From the NCBI GenBank assembly GCA_937625935.1, contig OW569375.1:401874-465873 (forward strand): 64,000 nucleotides of DNA, given 5' to 3'. Positions 62,722 through 64,000 of this stretch are shown piece by piece (position 1 is the stretch's first letter; every line of letters begins with the position of its first letter). The DNA comes from Tetramitus jugosus (Eukaryota; Heterolobosea; Eutetramitea; Acrasida; Vahlkampfiidae). A program made the translations under genes and the position numbers. The notes beneath the pieces were generated by a model. That model was given only the letters and a program-made list of their open reading frames with translations. It was not told the DNA's origin and ran no database searches.

Positions 62722-63199
62722 TTGGAACTGAGATCAGAAAGGTTCGAACATCTGAAGGAAGATACATTGTGACAGAGACGGTTGAACTGCAAGATTGAAG
62801 TCCTTCATAAATTGTTTGTAATGCTTAGTCGGTGAATACAATAGCCTGATGAATGCATTCTCGACTGGGAATGACATTGTCCAGTAACCGAAACGTGGGA
62901 AAGGAAAAGACTAAGGACACGGCAGGAAATATTTTGTAACAAAGAATGATGAAGGAACTTAAACTCCTTTGATGAAGGTTCAACATGGATGAAGGAGTGT
63001 TGTTAGGATTACAATGAGAGTTTTGACATCGAGTGCAGAGATGCATGGAGCGAAAGATTGAGTGAGATGAAGTTGTAACACGTGTTAGGAAGAAGTATCA
63101 AGGAAGTGAGAACAAGATTACAATGGTGGACATTGTATTCCTGCATAAAAATTGATTTTCAGATGATTTTGTGATTTTGATGAGAAAATAGATTTTGAC
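62722..63199. other. Subtelomeric spacer
   Basis: About 480 bases between the 39-bp repeats and the telomere. It has purine-rich patches (GAAGGAGTG, GGAAAGGAAAAGACTAAGGA) but no identifiable gene or repeat. Confidence 0.45.
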
Positions 63200-64000
63200 T
63201 TGGGTTTGGGTTTGGGTTTGGGTTTGGGTTTGGGTTTGGGTTTGGGTTTGGGTTTGGGTTTGGGTTTGGGTTTGGGTTTGGGTTTGGGTTTGGGTTTGGG
63301 TTTGGGTTTGGGTTTGGGTTTGGGTTTGGGTTTGGGTTTGGGTTTGGGTTTGGGTTTGGGTTTGGGTTTGGGTTTGGGTTTGGGTTTGGGTTTGGGTTTG
63401 GGTTTGGGTTTGGGTTTGGGTTTGGGTTTGGGTTTGGGTTTGGGTTTGGGTTTGGGTTTGGGTTTGGGTTTGGGTTTGGGTTTGGGTTTGGGTTTGGGTT
63501 TGGGTTTGGGTTTGGGTTTGGGTTTGGGTTTGGGTTTGGGTTTGGGTTTGGGTTTGGGTTTGGGTTTGGGTTTGGGTTTGGGTTTGGGTTTGGGTTTGGG
63601 TTTGGGTTTGGGTTTGGGTTTGGGTTTGGGTTTGGGTTTGGGTTTGGGTTTGGGTTTGGGTTTGGGTTTGGGTTTGGGTTTGGGTTTGGGTTTGGGTTTG
63701 GGTTTGGGTTTGGGTTTGGGTTTGGGTTTGGGTTTGGGTTTGGGTTTGGGTTTGGGTTTGGGTTTGGGTTTGGGTTTGGGTTTGGGTTTGGGTTTGGGTT
63801 TGGGTTTGGGTTTGGGTTTGGGTTTGGGTTTGGGTTTGGGTTTGGGTTTGGGTTTGGGTTTGGGTTTGGGTTTGGGTTTGGGTTTGGGTTTGGGTTTGGG
63901 TTTGGGTTTGGGTTTGGGTTTGGGTTTGGGTTTGGGTTTGGGTTTGGGTTTGGGTTTGGGTTTGGGTTTGGGTTTGGGTTTGGGTTTGGGTTTGGGTTTG
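63200..64000 (+). repeat. Telomere, (TTTGGG)n
   Basis: Perfect TTTGGG hexamers run from about 63200 to the end of the window (about 133 units), with the G-rich strand 5'->3' toward the end, as expected for a right-hand chromosome end. No variant unit is seen. The repeat differs from TTAGGG and TTTAGGG. Its length is limited by the window. Confidence 0.9.

Noticed and set aside
1-64000. tRNA or rRNA genes
   Set aside because: I looked in the intergenic stretches for tRNA-like cloverleafs and rRNA-like blocks and recognised none. A covariance-model scan would be decisive.

Overview
This is a eukaryotic chromosome end. The right end (63200-64000) is an uninterrupted run of TTTGGG with the G-rich strand running outward, as at a right-hand telomere. 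Genes are compact, lie on both strands, and carry few short introns (57-152 nt, donors mostly GTATGT or GTAAGT, acceptors TAG or CAG). Proteins are rich in N, Q, S, D and H runs, the sequence is moderately AT-rich, and ciliary (CFAP20), GH31 glucosidase, Rab32 and eIF4E genes occur together. These traits fit a free-living amoeboflagellate, most likely Naegleria or a close heterolobosean. That assignment is inference from style and gene content, not a database match.

Region 1 (about 0.6-37.8 kb) is mostly intact conserved genes: exosome RRP40, a secreted or anchored surface protein, a TEN1-like telomere protein, a GH31 alpha-glucosidase, CFAP20, an HROB-like recombination protein broken by an in-frame TGA, a possible Treslin/Sld3-like protein, AP-5 beta, a 2OG-Fe(II) oxygenase, a disordered protein, a large SHAQKYF-type Myb factor, eIF4E, a Tgs1-like cap methyltransferase, Rab32, cytosolic TyrRS, an armadillo/hSac2-domain protein, a mitochondrial-type carrier and a TRIC-like channel. 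Inside it, 19.8-24.7 kb is a local duplication block holding 22-residue LRR F-box-like genes, an HExxH protein and a collapsed second copy of the block.

Region 2 (about 38-54 kb) is accessory and partly decayed. It holds a frameshifted Crinkler/RHS-type NTPase-nuclease, two F-box/ankyrin proteins, a degenerate possible transposon, a 5'-truncated and frameshifted GPI-anchored glycosidase, a short-chain dehydrogenase that has lost its active site, a Panacea (SocA/GepA, DUF4065) domain fused to TPR/Sel1-like repeats, and a 5'-truncated SAM-methyltransferase-like gene.

Region 3 (54.4-64 kb) starts with a 5.1-kb CACTA/Plavaka-like DNA transposon with 21-bp terminal inverted repeats. One of its genes contains a 38-nt intron that is almost entirely a perfect 14-bp hairpin. 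Beyond it lie gene-poor subtelomeric DNA, a SNF2-like fragment, a 39-bp tandem repeat with a palindromic core, interstitial TTTGGG and the telomere. The strongest candidates for something undescribed are the Panacea-TPR protein, the Crinkler/RHS-like gene, the hairpin intron and the 39-bp palindromic subtelomeric repeat.
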